DNA from: Bacteroidia bacterium
GTDB lineage: Bacteria; Bacteroidota; Bacteroidia; Bacteroidales; UBA932
NCBI GenBank assembly: GCA_009929175.1
Contig: SABC01000004.1
Span: 35,551 to 99,550, forward strand
Direction of reading: 5' to 3'
DNA length: 64,000 nucleotides
The notes beneath the pieces are model-generated. The model saw only the letters and a list, made by a program, of their open reading frames with translations. It was not told where the DNA came from and ran no database searches. Shown in pieces: positions 1-9,175 of this stretch. Made by a program: the position numbers and the translations under genes. The stretch's first letter is position 1. Each line of letters begins with the position of its first letter.

Positions 1-1
1 T

Positions 2-343
2 ATCAAAATTCACAGGATGGGTTGTCCCAATGCAGCAAGGCTCATAGAAAACTATCCATACAGGATACAAAAGGTCAAATGGAAAGAGAATGTGCAGGGC
101 AACCACTTCCAGGCTTCAATCAAAATCAGTGGTTACGGGGAAGCTGCCGGAGCACAGCAAATAATGGAGATAATCAATTCCCTCGGAATTTCGTTAAGGA
201 ATTTTTCAATTTCCGAAACCAAAGGTAAACTGGAGGCCAAAATGCAAGTGGCGGTATCCAATAACCAGCAGTTGGATAAATTGATGTTCAATCTACGAAA
301 ACTCAAAGGGGTAAAATCTGTAAACAGGATTGCAAATGTCTGA
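2..343 (+). CDS. relA: RelA/SpoT-family (p)ppGpp synthetase/hydrolase, C-terminal end (partial)
   Basis: This is the 3' end of a gene that begins before the window. The visible 113 residues open with an HRxGCPNA-type segment and then form a small alpha/beta domain, which matches the CC/ACT regulatory end of long RSH proteins of the stringent response. The hydrolase, synthetase and TGS domains lie outside the window, so synthetic versus bifunctional activity cannot be told. The stop codon lies inside the first codons of uvrA (ATG at 336, TGA at 341-343), so the two genes are probably cotranscribed and translationally coupled. The family is fairly secure; the choice between relA and spoT is not. 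Confidence 0.85.
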   Translation: MKIHRMGCPNAARLIENYPYRIQKVKWKENVQGNHFQASIKISGYGEAAGAQQIMEIINSLGISLRNFSISETKGKLEAKMQVAVSNNQQLDKLMFNLRKLKGVKSVNRIANV

Positions 344-3161
344 AAACATAGTTATTAAAGGAGCAAGGCTCAATAATCTGAAAAATCTGGACATTGAGAT
401 TCCACGAGATAAGATGGTGGTGATCACGGGGATTTCGGGTTCGGGTAAGTCGACACTTGCTTTTGATACCATATTTGCCGAAGGTCAGAGGAGGTTTGTG
501 GAGAGCCTTTCATCTTTTGCACGTCAGTTCCTGGGCAGGATGACAAAACCGGACGCCGATGAAATTTCGGGAATTCCTCCTGCAATAGCCATTGAGCAAA
601 AGGTAAATACACGCAACCCACGTTCTACTGTTGGTTCTACTACTGAGATATATGAGTATTTGCGGTTGCTCTATGCAAGGATAGGCAAAACAATTTCACC
701 GGTTTCGGGAGAGGAGGTAAGAAAGGATTCGGTTGCAGATATAATCGGTTATGCCCTCTCTTCTCCGGCAGAATCGGTAATTTTTATCTTGGCTCCAATC
801 TCCTGGGATAAAGAAGATAAACGTACCGAGACACTGCTGGCACTCAGGGAAGATGGTTTTTCGCGTTTATGGTATGATGGTAAGATTGAAAAGATTGATG
901 ATTTCATGTCGGGTGGAACCTTTACGGATTTACCTCTCTATCTTTTGGTTGACAGGGTTGTCAATAATCATGATGAGGAGAACGAATCGCGATTGTACGA
1001 CTCCGTAGGAACTGCTTTTGCAGTGGGCAGGGGCAGTGGAGCACAGAGGGAGTCTGTCACGGTTGTCATCAACAATGTCAATGGTTACACGACAAAAAGT
1101 TTTTCTGCCCTTTTTGAAAGGGACGGGATAATTTTTGAGGAGCCTGCAGAATACTTGTTCAGTTACAACAACCCTTTGGGTGCGTGTCCAAGTTGCTCGG
1201 GATATGGTAAGGTGATAGGCATTGACGAGACCCTTGTGATACCAAACCCTAACCTTTCGGTTTATGAAGAGGCAGTTGCATGCTGGAAAGGTGAAGTAAT
1301 GAACCATTATTACAACGAACTTATATCCTCATCCCATAAATTTGGGTTTCCAATACACAAACCATACAAGGATCTTAACCAAGAACAAAAAAGGGTCCTA
1401 TGGAAAGGCAATGAGTTTTTCACGGGTATAGACGGTTTCTTCAAGTGGGTGGAGGAGAATAAATTCAAAATCCAGTACCGCTATATGCTGAGCCGCTACT
1501 CGGGAAAGACAACTTGTCCCGAATGTGAGGGGAAACGCTTGAGAAAGGAGGCTTTGTACGTAAAGGTCAATGGCAAGGATATAGCTGAGTTGATGGATAT
1601 GAGTATAGAAAACCTTTACAGGTTTTTCATGGATTTTGCTCCAGATGGCCACCAAGAGAGGGTTGCCGGACGCATCCTCAAAGAGATCCGTACCCGGTTA
1701 TCATTGTTAGTCGATGTAGGTCTCCCATACCTGACCCTCAACCGACCCTCCAGGACACTGAGCGGAGGTGAAAGTCAAAGGATAAACCTTGTAAGTTCAA
1801 TAGGGAGTAGTCTTGTCGGTTCGCTTTATATACTGGACGAACCCAGCATAGGACTCCACCCGAGGGATACAGCCCGCCTGATTGCTGTTTTGAAACAGCT
1901 GAGGGACCTTGGTAATACTGTTTTAATAGTGGAACACGACGAGGAGATCATGAGGGCAGCCGACATGATCATAGATATAGGACCATTGGCCGGAAGCTAT
2001 GGCGGAGAGGTTGTCTTTTCGGGGACTCCGGACGAGATGTACTCCCGGGAAAATGCGGGCAGAAGCCTGACCATCGATTACCTGAAAGGGAGCAAAACAA
2101 TACCTCTGCCCGCTTACCGTCGGGAGTGCTCCGGGTTTATTGAGGTCAGAGGTGCGTCCGAAAACAATCTCAAGGATATTAATGTGAAGTTTCCTTTAAA
2201 AGTATTTACTGCAGTTACCGGGGTAAGCGGCTCTGGGAAATCTACCTTGGTTAGGGAAATACTGTATCCTGCCATAAACCGTATGATCAATCAGTTTGGA
2301 GAAAAACCAGGACTCCACAAAGAGTTGTCTGGCGATTTTTCCAAGATAACCTCTGTTGAGTATGTGGACCAAAATCCGATAGGAAAATCCACAAGGTCCA
2401 ATCCTGCAACCTATCTAAAGATATACGACGAAATCCGGAGGCTCTTCTCGGAGCAACCATATGCCAAGGCAAACAAATATGGTCACTCCCATTTCTCATT
2501 CAATATTGACGGGGGGAGGTGTCCTGAGTGCGAAGGGGAGGGGGTAATCAAGATAGAGATGCAGTTTATGGCCGATGTTAAAATGGTTTGTGAATCCTGC
2601 GGAGGCAAAAGGTTCAAACCCGATATCCTGGAGGTACGGTACAAAGGAAAGAATATCAACGATGTGCTCAATATGAGAGTAGACGAAGCAATCGAATTTT
2701 TCTCTGCCCAAAAAGAGGCTGCTGCAAAGAGGATTGCAGATAAATTACAACCTTTGAAGGCTGTAGGGCTCTCATATGTGCAACTTGGACAAAGCAGCAG
2801 CACCCTTTCGGGGGGCGAGAGCCAGAGGGTAAAGCTCGCTTATTTCCTGGCAAAGGAGAGTAGTAACGACTCTATACTCTTTATCTTTGACGAACCTACG
2901 ACCGGTCTCCATTTCCATGATATCAATAAGCTTATGGACTCCCTGAATGCCTTGATTTCAAAAGGACATACAGTGATTGTTGTGGAACACAACATGGATG
3001 TTGTCAAATGTGCTGACTGGGTAGTGGACCTGGGGCCTGAGGGTGGTGAAAAAGGGGGTGAGCTTTTGTTTGCCGGCAGACCGGAGGATTTATTGCGGAC
3101 TGAAGAAAGTTACACAGCCAAAGCCTTGGCTCCCTATTTTGCAAAATCTTCTATCAGATGA
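336..3161 (+). CDS. uvrA: Excinuclease ABC subunit A (UvrA), Bacteroidota second-paralogue type
   Basis: UvrA is the damage-recognition ATPase of nucleotide excision repair. At 941 residues it has the normal family length and two ABC modules. The first Walker A (GxSGSGKS) is near residue 32 and the second near 630. LSGGES signatures lie near 475 and in the last quarter, each followed by a DEP Walker B. The C-terminal zinc module is intact, with CPEC and CESC around residues 728-755. In the N-terminal half I see CPSC near 284 and CPEC near 393, but the usual CPxC pair about 30 residues before the first is missing (RDGIIF stands there). That pattern fits the second UvrA common in Bacteroidota. 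ATG at 336 is preferred to TTG at 330. The gene overlaps the RSH stop and is convergent with the peptidase gene, sharing 28 bases. Confidence 0.95.
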   Translation: MSENIVIKGARLNNLKNLDIEIPRDKMVVITGISGSGKSTLAFDTIFAEGQRRFVESLSSFARQFLGRMTKPDADEISGIPPAIAIEQKVNTRNPRSTVGSTTEIYEYLRLLYARIGKTISPVSGEEVRKDSVADIIGYALSSPAESVIFILAPISWDKEDKRTETLLALREDGFSRLWYDGKIEKIDDFMSGGTFTDLPLYLLVDRVVNNHDEENESRLYDSVGTAFAVGRGSGAQRESVTVVINNVNGYTTKSFSALFERDGIIFEEPAEYLFSYNNPLGACPSCSGYGKVIGIDETLVIPNPNLSVYEEAVACWKGEVMNHYYNELISSSHKFGFPIHKPYKDLNQEQKRVLWKGNEFFTGIDGFFKWVEENKFKIQYRYMLSRYSGKTTCPECEGKRLRKEALYVKVNGKDIAELMDMSIENLYRFFMDFAPDGHQERVAGRILKEIRTRLSLLVDVGLPYLTLNRPSRTLSGGESQRINLVSSIGSSLVGSLYILDEPSIGLHPRDTARLIAVLKQLRDLGNTVLIVEHDEEIMRAADMIIDIGPLAGSYGGEVVFSGTPDEMYSRENAGRSLTIDYLKGSKTIPLPAYRRECSGFIEVRGASENNLKDINVKFPLKVFTAVTGVSGSGKSTLVREILYPAINRMINQFGEKPGLHKELSGDFSKITSVEYVDQNPIGKSTRSNPATYLKIYDEIRRLFSEQPYAKANKYGHSHFSFNIDGGRCPECEGEGVIKIEMQFMADVKMVCESCGGKRFKPDILEVRYKGKNINDVLNMRVDEAIEFFSAQKEAAAKRIADKLQPLKAVGLSYVQLGQSSSTLSGGESQRVKLAYFLAKESSNDSILFIFDEPTTGLHFHDINKLMDSLNALISKGHTVIVVEHNMDVVKCADWVVDLGPEGGEKGGELLFAGRPEDLLRTEESYTAKALAPYFAKSSIR

Positions 3162-4093
3162 TAGATGAGCTTTATCCTGTTGATGAATACGGGATAATTT
3201 ATAAAATAGTGTTCATCGGTTGGTTTGTATGTGTGCATATGGATGCCCGATGTAAACATGATAGAAGGAATCCCTTTTTGAGAGAGGTTGAACTGGTCCG
3301 ATGTCTTAAAGAAAATTTCATAAAAAGCATTGCTTCCGTAAAACGTGTGGTCTATGTCCATTCCAAGGTTGTAGAAACCATTGTTTATGTTTAGCTTCCT
3401 TTTAATGTCACTCCTGATTCTTTTGTCTGCTACGTACAGGATATAGTTTTCGTTATTCCCGGGAGGGGCGAAGGTGCAACCCAACTGGTCCAGGTTGATA
3501 TTCATTATTATATCCGAAACAGGGACTTTAAGGTGTTTTGCAAAATATTCCGAACCAGCAAGGCTGCTCTCTTTGGCATCGAAAAGGGCAAAAACAATAT
3601 TAATCCTGGGCCCCTCCCTTTGCTGCCTCATGTTTGAAAACCACTCTGCAATGGTAAGGAGTGCAGTTACGCCTGAGGCATTGTCATCGGCACCGTTGTA
3701 GATTCGACCGCCAAGTATCCCTAAGTGGTCATAATGGGCAGATATTATAATGTATTTTGGCGAGTAGTAGATGGAGGGAAGTACCCCAACTACGTTTCGC
3801 CCTATGGTTTCTCCTCCCTGCACGGGAAAGCTTTGGGTGAAGGTGCTGCTGTAAAAAGGAATCATCCCAAGGGAAGAGAGTTTGTCCCTCAGGAAAGAAG
3901 AGACTATCATATTGCCAGGCGTGCCGGTAAGACGCCCCTTGGTCAGGTCATCCGAAACAAAGGAGAGGGTGCTCTTGATTTTTTGTGTATCGGGGATGGC
4001 GACGTATCGTGCATTTTGACCGTCGCTTATGTTTGCCCTTGCAGGGGCTGCAGACATCAATAAAACAATCGCGGCGCAAATCGGTAAAAACAT
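3134..4093 (-). CDS. M28-family (Zn-aminopeptidase fold) exported protein, catalytic Glu replaced
   Basis: This 319-residue protein has an N-terminal signal segment (residues 1-20, ending APARA) and a single M28 peptidase domain. Zinc-site motifs are present: SAHYDHLG with His120 and Asp122, NGADDNASG with Asp136, an LDQLG segment and a late GIHMHT...TDEH segment. In active M28 enzymes the third motif reads EExGLxGS, where the first Glu is the general base. Here it reads FDAKESSLAGS, with Lys174 in place of the base and Glu175 kept as the likely metal ligand. I recall similar KE/KN variants in other Bacteroidota M28-like proteins, so activity is uncertain. The gene is divergent from mtgA, with a short shared promoter region, and its 3' end overlaps the uvrA end. 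Confidence 0.85.
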   Translation of the reverse strand: MFLPICAAIVLLMSAAPARANISDGQNARYVAIPDTQKIKSTLSFVSDDLTKGRLTGTPGNMIVSSFLRDKLSSLGMIPFYSSTFTQSFPVQGGETIGRNVVGVLPSIYYSPKYIIISAHYDHLGILGGRIYNGADDNASGVTALLTIAEWFSNMRQQREGPRINIVFALFDAKESSLAGSEYFAKHLKVPVSDIIMNINLDQLGCTFAPPGNNENYILYVADKRIRSDIKRKLNINNGFYNLGMDIDHTFYGSNAFYEIFFKTSDQFNLSQKGIPSIMFTSGIHMHTYKPTDEHYFINYPVFINRIKLIYHLIEDFAK

Positions 4094-4104
4094 CTATATT
4101 TTTT

Positions 4105-4112
4105 TATATTTG
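4105..4112 (+). promoter_or_regulatory. -7 box TATATTTG for mtgA
   Basis: TATATTTG matches the Bacteroidota TAnnTTTG consensus and lies 28 bases before the mtgA ATG. No clear -33 TTTG is visible. It faces the leftward box at 4114-4121. Confidence 0.55.
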
Positions 4113-4113
4113 C

Positions 4114-4121
4114 CAAAAATA
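4114..4121 (-). promoter_or_regulatory. -7 box TATTTTTG for the M28-family gene
   Basis: On the minus strand TATTTTTG lies 21 bases before the ATG at 4093. It is separated by one base from the rightward mtgA box, so the two promoters point at each other and their transcripts would overlap for about ten bases. Confidence 0.5.
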
Positions 4122-4139
4122 GTGGTTTTCGTAACAATA

Positions 4140-4850
4140 ATGAAAAAGAAAAAAAGTTTTTTAAAATACATAAAAATCCTCTTAATATACATACCACTTG
4201 CTTTCGTACTGGTATCTATCTTTTGGATTACACTACACAAGTGGGTCCCTGTATATGTTACTCCTCTGATGGTCAAGCGTTCTGTCGAATTTGCCGGAGA
4301 TGATTCCTTTAAAACCAAAAAGAAATGGGTCTCTTTGGATGAAATCTCCAAATCCATGGTTATGGCAGTTATCGCTTCGGAAGATAACCGTTTTGACCAA
4401 CATAACGGTTTTGACTGGATTGAGATTGACAAAGCATTAGAGGCGGGCAAAAAGGGCAAACGGCTCAGAGGAGCCAGCACCATTACTCAGCAGACAGCAA
4501 AGAATGTATTTCTCCTCCCTTCCCGATCCTGGATCCGCAAGGGACTGGAGGCATGGTTCACCTTGGGGGTGGAGCTTATTTGGGGAAAGGAGAGGATTAT
4601 GGAAGTTTACCTTAATGTTGCCGAAATGGGAAAAGGTGTTTATGGAGCCGAAGCTGCAGCAAGGCATCATTTTGGCAAGAGTGCCAAAAGGCTGACAGCC
4701 CATGAAAGTGCCCTGATTGCGGCTACCCTGCCCAATCCTTTAAAAAGAAGTGCTTCCAGGCCTGGTCCTTACGTGCAGTCCAGGGCTGTACAGATATTGG
4801 CCCTCATGTACAAAGTACCCCGCCCGGATTGGCTGGATAAATTAAAGTAG
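4140..4850 (+). CDS. mtgA: Monofunctional biosynthetic peptidoglycan glycosyltransferase
   Basis: MtgA polymerises lipid II into glycan strands at the inner membrane and has no transpeptidase domain. The 236-residue protein has a lysine-rich N terminus, one membrane anchor (about residues 12-33) and a GT51 domain. Recognisable GT51 motifs are ASEDNRFDQHNGFD with the catalytic Glu, RGASTITQQTAKN, WGKERIMEVYLN and the GVYGAEAAARHHFGK segment. The open frame extends back to 4029 inside the divergent gene. ATG at 4140 is chosen because it gives the normal anchor and sits just after the promoter. The TPR gene starts 18 bases downstream and is probably cotranscribed. Confidence 0.95.
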   Translation: MKKKKSFLKYIKILLIYIPLAFVLVSIFWITLHKWVPVYVTPLMVKRSVEFAGDDSFKTKKKWVSLDEISKSMVMAVIASEDNRFDQHNGFDWIEIDKALEAGKKGKRLRGASTITQQTAKNVFLLPSRSWIRKGLEAWFTLGVELIWGKERIMEVYLNVAEMGKGVYGAEAAARHHFGKSAKRLTAHESALIAATLPNPLKRSASRPGPYVQSRAVQILALMYKVPRPDWLDKLK

Positions 4851-4868
4851 ATTAATAATTTAAGGAAT

Positions 4869-6875
4869 ATGTTTTTTATTGCTAAAGGTAAAAGGTTTTT
4901 GACCCTTATGCTGCTCATTTTTGTGTGGAGTGCGTTGGTTGGTCAGTATGATAAGGAGCAGTTTTTTTTAAGGGGGAGACAAGCCCTGATAGATGGCAAA
5001 TATGCTCAGGCCATAGAGCACTTCAACCTTTTGGCAAGGATTGACACAACTCTCCACGAGGCCTTTTTTTTCCGGGGTATAGCAAAGTATAACCTTGGGG
5101 ATTTTTACGGAGCACAAACAGATTTTGACCGGACAATCTCCCTGAACCCCCTATATACCTTGGCATACCACTACAGGGCAATCACCCACAGCAGGATTGG
5201 TAAATACGATCTGGCCCTCAAAGACCTTGAGGAGGCGGTGGATTTGCGTCCTGGTTATACAGGCCTGTACTTCAGCCGGGGGGTAACCTATTTTTTATCG
5301 CAGCAGTTCGAATTGGCTGTGGAGGATTTTACCAGGTTTTTGCGCAGGGAGCCCAAAGAGGCTGATGCATACCTGAACCGTGGTGCCAGCTATCTCTTCC
5401 TGGGTGACACCCTAAAGGCAATAGATGATTACAATACAGCAATTTCCCTCAACCGTACAGAGCCGGAAGGATACGTCCGACGTTCCAGGATATATATAAT
5501 GCAGGAGAAGTACGATTTGGCAATCGATGACTTGAACAATGCAATCAAGCTTGATTCTACCAACACTTTTGCAATTTTCAACAGGGCTTTGGTACGTTAT
5601 GACCAAAAAGAGATAAACGGAGCACTTGAGGATCTGGAAACAGTGCTTAAGCTTGATCCGGGAAATGCCCTTACTTTGTACAACAGGGCTTTGATCCGCT
5701 CCCAGATAGGTGACTACAACAATGCTATAGATGATTACGACAGGGTTATCTCCATCAATCCCAACAATGTGCTTGCTTACTACAACCGGGCTGCTGTCTT
5801 TATCCAGCTTGGCAGGTACAGGGATGCCATGGATGATTATTCCCAGGCCATCAACCTCTATCCGGATTTTGCAAACGCATATCTCAACAGATCATATGTA
5901 AAAAACCAGCTGGGACAATTCAACTCTGCAAGGGCCGACTACCAGACAGCACAAGAGAAGGTGAGGGAATACCGTACCCGTAAATCGGATTCGACTGACT
6001 TTTCTTTGCTCTCGGATACAACCCGCAAGTTCGACAATCTGCTGGCTCTGGATGCTGATTTTGCCAAAAGGGACTTTAACAACGAGTTGTTACAATACAG
6101 AGATGTTGATATTAGGCTCAAACCTCTATACAAGTTCAGACCTGCAATGGAGCAGTCTCAATACCTTGCTCTTGACAAAAGGTTCCGGGATTCCTCAATA
6201 GACAATTTTGTAAGTGAATTTGACTTTCCCGTTGAGTTGAGTTCAGCCGGTTACAGTTTGCCGGCAGAGGTTGCACGAGTATATCTCAAAAGTGCCGACT
6301 CTTTACTGCATCACGGTAAGGATGCAAAAACCCTGTTTTCCAAGGCCATCCTGGAGACCGGCAACAAACAGTTCAACACAGCACTGGAGTGCTACAACCA
6401 GGCCATCTCCATCGAACCTGACCAGACATTCTTTTACATAAACAGAGGAGCTCTCCAATCCGAAATGATTGATTTCATCTCGTCAATTGAGAGCAATGTG
6501 CAGGTACTTACCCTGGACAACACTGGAGCAACCAGGGCAAAAGTCAGGGATAACCAGACCCAAAATTACGACTACACAGCTGCTATACACGACATGAAAC
6601 GTGCTGCAGGCCTTTCTCCCGGGATTCCATTCATTTTCTACAACCTGGGTAACCTGTACTGTCTATCTAATGACCTGCCTGAGGCGATTGTGCAATATTC
6701 TAAGGCCATTGAGTTGCACCCAAACCTTGCTGAGGCCTATTACAACAGGGGTTTGGTGCACATTTACCTTAGGGATAGTGAAAAGGGATGCCTGGATATG
6801 AGTAAGGCCGGGGAGTTGGGAATAGAAGATGCCTACAGTGTCATAAAGAAGTACTGTATAAAAGAGAATGATTAG
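4869..6875 (+). CDS. Tetratricopeptide-repeat protein with signal peptide
   Basis: This 668-residue protein begins with a hydrophobic signal segment ending near residue 26 (VGQ), so it is probably periplasmic or surface-tethered. About nine TPR units fill residues 35-360, with the regular A-x3-Y-N/R-x-A-x4-G-x-Y-x2-A spacing. A non-repeat region follows from about 360 to 480 and contains no family motif I recognise. Three more TPR units close the protein (about 490-660). It follows mtgA by 18 bases, and this placement suggests an envelope role, perhaps as a scaffold for cell-wall enzymes, but no partner can be named. No catalytic domain is visible. Confidence 0.85.
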   Translation: MFFIAKGKRFLTLMLLIFVWSALVGQYDKEQFFLRGRQALIDGKYAQAIEHFNLLARIDTTLHEAFFFRGIAKYNLGDFYGAQTDFDRTISLNPLYTLAYHYRAITHSRIGKYDLALKDLEEAVDLRPGYTGLYFSRGVTYFLSQQFELAVEDFTRFLRREPKEADAYLNRGASYLFLGDTLKAIDDYNTAISLNRTEPEGYVRRSRIYIMQEKYDLAIDDLNNAIKLDSTNTFAIFNRALVRYDQKEINGALEDLETVLKLDPGNALTLYNRALIRSQIGDYNNAIDDYDRVISINPNNVLAYYNRAAVFIQLGRYRDAMDDYSQAINLYPDFANAYLNRSYVKNQLGQFNSARADYQTAQEKVREYRTRKSDSTDFSLLSDTTRKFDNLLALDADFAKRDFNNELLQYRDVDIRLKPLYKFRPAMEQSQYLALDKRFRDSSIDNFVSEFDFPVELSSAGYSLPAEVARVYLKSADSLLHHGKDAKTLFSKAILETGNKQFNTALECYNQAISIEPDQTFFYINRGALQSEMIDFISSIESNVQVLTLDNTGATRAKVRDNQTQNYDYTAAIHDMKRAAGLSPGIPFIFYNLGNLYCLSNDLPEAIVQYSKAIELHPNLAEAYYNRGLVHIYLRDSEKGCLDMSKAGELGIEDAYSVIKKYCIKEND

Positions 6876-6890
6876 GGTAAATAAACCCTG

Positions 6891-7289
6891 CTATTTCCTG
6901 AGCCTGGAAGTTGACCTTACCATGGCTTCGTCCCTGGCAATGTATCTGAGTGCTGTAAATACAAGTATTGCAGAAACAACCGGGAAAACAGCACTGATTG
7001 TAAATGCGCTTCCCTCTGGCCTGGATATGAACATCCAAAGGATGAAGCCTTGTAATCCCAATAATATCAATGAATTAAGTGTGCACATGCGAATCTGTAC
7101 CATCCTGTGTCTATAGAGGAAAATTGTAAAAAAGGAGATCAGGAAGGTGACGACGATCATGATCATCAGGGTTATTATGTCGGTGTACTTCACACTCTCG
7201 TTCACGGAGAAAGCCATTCTTGAAAACAACATTGAAAATTGCAGCCCGGATGCTGCCAGCAAGAAGAGAGTCTGTATTCTTTGTATCAT
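6891..7289 (-). CDS. DUF4293 family small membrane protein
   Basis: This protein has 132 residues and four predicted membrane segments. The N-terminal MIQRIQT and the overall layout are characteristic of DUF4293, a family of unknown function found almost only in Bacteroidota. It has no catalytic motif and ends in a basic tail. It is convergent with the TPR gene (15 bases apart) and divergent from the nucleoside phosphorylase gene, and it has its own leftward promoter. It is useful as a taxonomic marker. Confidence 0.85.
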   Translation of the reverse strand: MIQRIQTLFLLAASGLQFSMLFSRMAFSVNESVKYTDIITLMIMIVVTFLISFFTIFLYRHRMVQIRMCTLNSLILLGLQGFILWMFISRPEGSAFTISAVFPVVSAILVFTALRYIARDEAMVRSTSRLRK

Positions 7290-7308
7290 ATATGGATTGA
7301 TTTTTGCA

Positions 7309-7316
7309 CAAAAGTA
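7309..7316 (-). promoter_or_regulatory. -7 box TACTTTTG for the DUF4293 gene
   Basis: This is a minus-strand TAnnTTTG match 19 bases before the DUF4293 ATG. It is back-to-back with the rightward box at 7330-7337, and 13 bases separate the two. Confidence 0.5.
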
Positions 7317-7329
7317 TAAAACAAATGGC

Positions 7330-7337
7330 TATTTTTG
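7330..7337 (+). promoter_or_regulatory. -7 box TATTTTTG for the nucleoside phosphorylase operon
   Basis: This is a consensus TAnnTTTG box 19 bases before ATG 7357. A TTTG at 7303-7306 is a possible -33 element, with a rather long 23-base spacing. The match supports 7357 as the start instead of the longer open frame. Confidence 0.55.
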
Positions 7338-7356
7338 TAATTTAAAGGCAGATTAT

Positions 7357-8223
7357 ATGAATGCAATAGCATCTTCTGAATTAATAATAAACAGTGACGG
7401 TTCGGTTTTCCACCTGCATATGACACCATCCCAATTGGCTGACAGGGTTGTTCTGGTGGGGGATCCTGGAAGGGTAGCGCTCGTCTCCTCTTTTTTTGAA
7501 TCCATAGAGTGTCAAAATGCCTCGAGGGAATTTGTCTCTGCGACAGGATCCTTCAAAGGCAAAAGGATAACAGTGCTCTCGACAGGGATAGGTACCGACA
7601 ATATTGACATTGTTCTCAACGAACTGGATGCCCTGGCCAATATTGATTTTGAAACCCGTACTCCTCGCAGCGAACATAAGAGGTTAAGAATACTAAGGAT
7701 AGGGACCTCGGGCGCAATCCAGCCGGATATACCACTGGGCTCTTTTGTCCTCTCCCATATTTCCGTGGGTTGTGACGGGTTGCTGAATTGGTATGCCGGT
7801 CGTGAAAAGGTCACAATAAAAGAGATGGAGGTTTCTTTTATGAAACACACAGGCTGGTTGCCTCAGTTGCCATGGCCCTATTTTGCCTCGGCAAGTCCGG
7901 GACTGATCGATAATTTCAAGGATTTCACAATACCAGGCGTGACCATTTCGGCATCGGGGTTCTATGCTCCCCAGGGAAGGGTTTTGAGACTTCCGCTCTC
8001 TATGCCGGACATGATGGAAAAGTTTGAGTCCTTTAAATACGGGGATTACAGGATAACCAATTTTGAGATGGAGGGGTCTGCTATTGCAGGACTTTCTGCC
8101 CATCTGGGTCATGACGCTGCTACTGTTTGCTGCATCATTGCAAACCGGCACTTGCACGAAAGCCAACCTGATTACAAACCGTTTGTCAAAAGATTGATAG
8201 AACTATCACTAGAAAGGATATGA
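7357..8223 (+). CDS. Nucleoside phosphorylase (uridine phosphorylase-like)
   Basis: Enzymes of this family split purine or pyrimidine nucleosides with phosphate to give base and (deoxy)ribose 1-phosphate. The 288-residue protein carries the NP-I family segments: VVLVGDPGRV (phosphate site), STGIGTDN near residue 73, IGTSGAIQPDIPLGSFVLS, and late NFEMEGSAIAGL with the Glu that contacts ribose. The pattern is closest to uridine phosphorylase; purine specificity cannot be excluded. The open frame extends to 7147 through the divergent DUF4293 gene, but the promoter and homologous length favour ATG 7357. Its TGA overlaps the ATG of the next gene by four bases. Confidence 0.85.
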   Translation: MNAIASSELIINSDGSVFHLHMTPSQLADRVVLVGDPGRVALVSSFFESIECQNASREFVSATGSFKGKRITVLSTGIGTDNIDIVLNELDALANIDFETRTPRSEHKRLRILRIGTSGAIQPDIPLGSFVLSHISVGCDGLLNWYAGREKVTIKEMEVSFMKHTGWLPQLPWPYFASASPGLIDNFKDFTIPGVTISASGFYAPQGRVLRLPLSMPDMMEKFESFKYGDYRITNFEMEGSAIAGLSAHLGHDAATVCCIIANRHLHESQPDYKPFVKRLIELSLERI

Positions 8224-9074
8224 GACCGGACTCAGAGCTATTATCACTGATTTACCTGATGGAAGATCCCGATCCAGTGATTCGTGATGCTGTGAGGGAA
8301 AGGCTGGTTGAGAGAGGGGAAGATGCTGTGGAACAGATTGAAAGATTTGTTCTGCCTCAAATGGAGGAGGAGCGAAAGGAGAAGTATTTTCTTTTGCTTG
8401 ATGAGATCAGGGCTGATATTGCAATTGATCAACTATCTCTTCTGTTGAAAGACCCCCAGCCAAAGCTGGATAAAGCACTCTACCTGATTACCCGGGTTGC
8501 AGACACCTCTGCAGTGGAGATCATCTATTTCAGTACCCTGGAGAACCTTATGGATGAGATATCGCTCGAAATATCTGAGGATAAAACACCGGTGGAAAAC
8601 ATCGGGATTTTCAATTTCCTGTTTTTCAAAAGATTTGGTTTCAGGCATACCGACACCAAAATGCAAAGGCCCGAGGCTGCTTTGCTGGACAGGGTATTGC
8701 TTTCCAGGGGAGGCAATCCTGTCACAGTTACCCTTGCTTTTTTCCTGCTTGCCGGGTTGACAGGTCTGCCCGTGTATCCGTTATGTTTTCCCGGAGGTTT
8801 TGTTCCCGTCTACCTGGACCAACAGGGGAACATTCTTTTTTATTTGAACATTTTCAAGCAAGGGACAATTTTTGCCGAAGATACCCTAAGGCAGTTTTTT
8901 GAAGAGATAGGCATGACATATAATCCCGAAAATCTCAGGATAGAAGAGGAGAGGGCGTTATTGTCAATATATGCCGAACTTCTCTCGTTTGTGTATAAAA
9001 ACAACGGTGACGAAGTTGTGGGGCGCAGGATTGACAGGGTCATAGAGCTCTTGGGAGGGAGGAGGTATTTGTAA
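8220..9074 (+). CDS. SirB1/transglutaminase-core-2 family protein, probably non-catalytic
   Basis: This protein has 284 residues. The N-terminal third is alpha-helical and repeat-like (DPDPVIRDAV... resembles a HEAT unit). The rest matches the SirB1/Transglut_core2 fold, with LLDRVLLSRGGNPVTVTLAFFLL and then GLPVYPLCFPGGF. The family usually reads PGHF at that point; here the His is Gly, which argues against enzyme activity. The role is unknown. It is translationally coupled to the nucleoside phosphorylase (ATGA overlap), an association I cannot explain functionally. Confidence 0.7.
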   Translation: MRPDSELLSLIYLMEDPDPVIRDAVRERLVERGEDAVEQIERFVLPQMEEERKEKYFLLLDEIRADIAIDQLSLLLKDPQPKLDKALYLITRVADTSAVEIIYFSTLENLMDEISLEISEDKTPVENIGIFNFLFFKRFGFRHTDTKMQRPEAALLDRVLLSRGGNPVTVTLAFFLLAGLTGLPVYPLCFPGGFVPVYLDQQGNILFYLNIFKQGTIFAEDTLRQFFEEIGMTYNPENLRIEEERALLSIYAELLSFVYKNNGDEVVGRRIDRVIELLGGRRYL

Positions 9075-9175
9075 AAAAAAACCTCTATAATCCCGGAAGA
9101 TCACAGAGGTCAGAAGTTAAGTAATAGGTTAAGTAATGACTAACAGTAGACAAATATAATAATATTTTTTAATTA

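Noticed and set aside
9081..9110. Hairpin ACCTCT...AGAGGT after the SirB1-like gene
   Set aside because: Only six pairs with an 18-base loop and no T-run; too weak to call a terminator.
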